From Lachnospiraceae bacterium UBA3287 (lineage in GTDB: Bacteria; Bacillota; Clostridia; Lachnospirales; Lachnospiraceae), in the NCBI GenBank assembly GCA_002362155.1, contig DETN01000095.1, positions 1-5,516 of the forward strand: DNA of 5,516 nt, written 5' to 3'. A program made the translations under genes and the position numbers. The notes under the pieces are model-generated. The model ran no database searches. It was given only the letters and a program-made list of their open reading frames with translations, and was not told the DNA's origin. Positions 4,731 through 5,516 of this stretch are shown piece by piece; position 1 is the stretch's first letter, and each line of letters starts with the position of its first letter.

Positions 4731-5516
4731 TTATTTCTCCGCGCATGCCTTCAGTGCAGCCTTGAGATAGGTCCATGTGGCAGCAGTGGAAGCGATGTGC
4801 AGCTTTTCCTGGGGCGTATGGATCCCGTACATTCTGGGACCGATGGATACACAGTCAAGACCGGGCAGTTTATCGGACAGAAGGCCGCATTCCAGACCGC
4901 CGTGGGTCACGGAAACGACGGGCTCCTTACCGGTGCTTTCCTTATAGAGAGCCACCAGCATGTCGCGGAAATCGGATGTCTGCCTGTACTCCCATGCGGG
5001 ATAGGAACCCTTTACGTCCACCCTGCCGTCGAACTGGGCGGCGATGCACTTCAGCTTGTCGTTCATCATCTCTCTCTGGGAGTTGAGCGCGGACCTGACC
5101 AGGAAGGTGGCTTCGATGCCGTCCGCCGCAGTCTTCAGGATGCCCATGTTGAGAGATGTCTGAGGCATGCGGTCAAAGCCGGGCATATATTCGATCAGGC
5201 CGTCCGGGACAGACATAAGGAAGCGGATGATCCTGCGGGTATCCTTCTTGATAAAAGCCGTTTTCGGCTCTTTGGGATCCACTTCAGGCCATGCGCAGGA
5301 AATGGCAAGGCCGGGATCGGTGACCTGATATTCTGCATGGATGGCGTCGTGGAGGGCCTTTACGGCCTTCTTCATATCCTTCTTGTCCACATCTCCGGTG
5401 AAAAGCAGGGAAGCGCAGGCTTCTCTGGGGATGGCGTTGTCCTTGGTTCCGCCGTCCACCCGGATCAGTCTGAAGGGGCTCTCCTGATACAGGCTGTAAA
5501 GGATCCTGCCCATAAT
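4731..5516 (-). CDS. pepD: Aminoacyl-histidine dipeptidase (PepD, M20 family), C-terminal part
   Basis: The frame stays open to the window edge, so the 5' end is outside; about 262 residues are visible, roughly the C-terminal half of a protein usually near 480 residues. PepD is a cytosolic zinc-dependent dipeptidase that cleaves Xaa-His and other dipeptides. The visible part covers the lid/dimerisation domain and the end of the catalytic domain. Numbered from the first visible Met (codon 5513-5511), I see M-P-Q-T-S-L-N-M-G (116-124), V-R-S-A (139-142), T-H-G-G-L-E-C-G (203-210), and S-I-G-P-R-M-Y-G-I-H-T-P (223-234). H232 in the last is the expected C-terminal metal ligand. The N-terminal metal ligands (HxD and following) are outside the window. 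The stop TAA is 12 bases before ung, which suggests one transcript. Confidence 0.92.
   Translation of the reverse strand: MMGRILYSLYQESPFRLIRVDGGTKDNAIPREACASLLFTGDVDKKDMKKAVKALHDAIHAEYQVTDPGLAISCAWPEVDPKEPKTAFIKKDTRRIIRFLMSVPDGLIEYMPGFDRMPQTSLNMGILKTAADGIEATFLVRSALNSQREMMNDKLKCIAAQFDGRVDVKGSYPAWEYRQTSDFRDMLVALYKESTGKEPVVSVTHGGLECGLLSDKLPGLDCVSIGPRMYGIHTPQEKLHIASTAATWTYLKAALKACAEK

Overview
The window looks like ordinary chromosomal DNA from a low-to-mid G+C Gram-positive anaerobe, most likely a clostridial (Lachnospiraceae-like) member of the Bacillota. This is inferred from the clostridial-type diaminopimelate decarboxylase variant, strong AGGAGG-type ribosome binding sites, sigma-A-like promoters and a tRNA-Leu gene without an encoded CCA end. 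No phage, transposon, CRISPR or conjugation gene is visible.

Layout, right to left along the minus strand, where most genes lie. The right edge holds the C-terminal half of a PepD-type M20 dipeptidase (4731-5516, cut by the window). Twelve bases later comes ung, family 1 uracil-DNA glycosylase (4038-4718). After a 51-base gap comes a lysA-like fold-III PLP decarboxylase (2709-3986). These three are tightly spaced and probably co-transcribed. A 131-base spacer with a promoter candidate and a GC-rich hairpin leads into an unrecognised 194-residue gene (1993-2577). A tRNA-Leu(CAA) follows at 1774-1857 with its own promoter.

The only plus-strand gene is a NADAR-family protein (1202-1678). It faces the tRNA, and a long hairpin lying between them probably stops transcription from one or both sides. 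Divergent from it, across a 324-base spacer rich in small inverted repeats, is a nitroreductase-like flavoprotein (56-877, minus). The first codons of a possible next gene lie at the left edge (1-24, minus).

Functionally the window is mostly housekeeping: peptide hydrolysis, DNA repair, lysine/DAP metabolism and translation. I did not find a convincing new multi-gene system. The places most worth a second look are the dyad-rich spacer upstream of the NADAR gene, the unrecognised 194-residue gene with its leader hairpin, and the non-canonical motifs of the decarboxylase.
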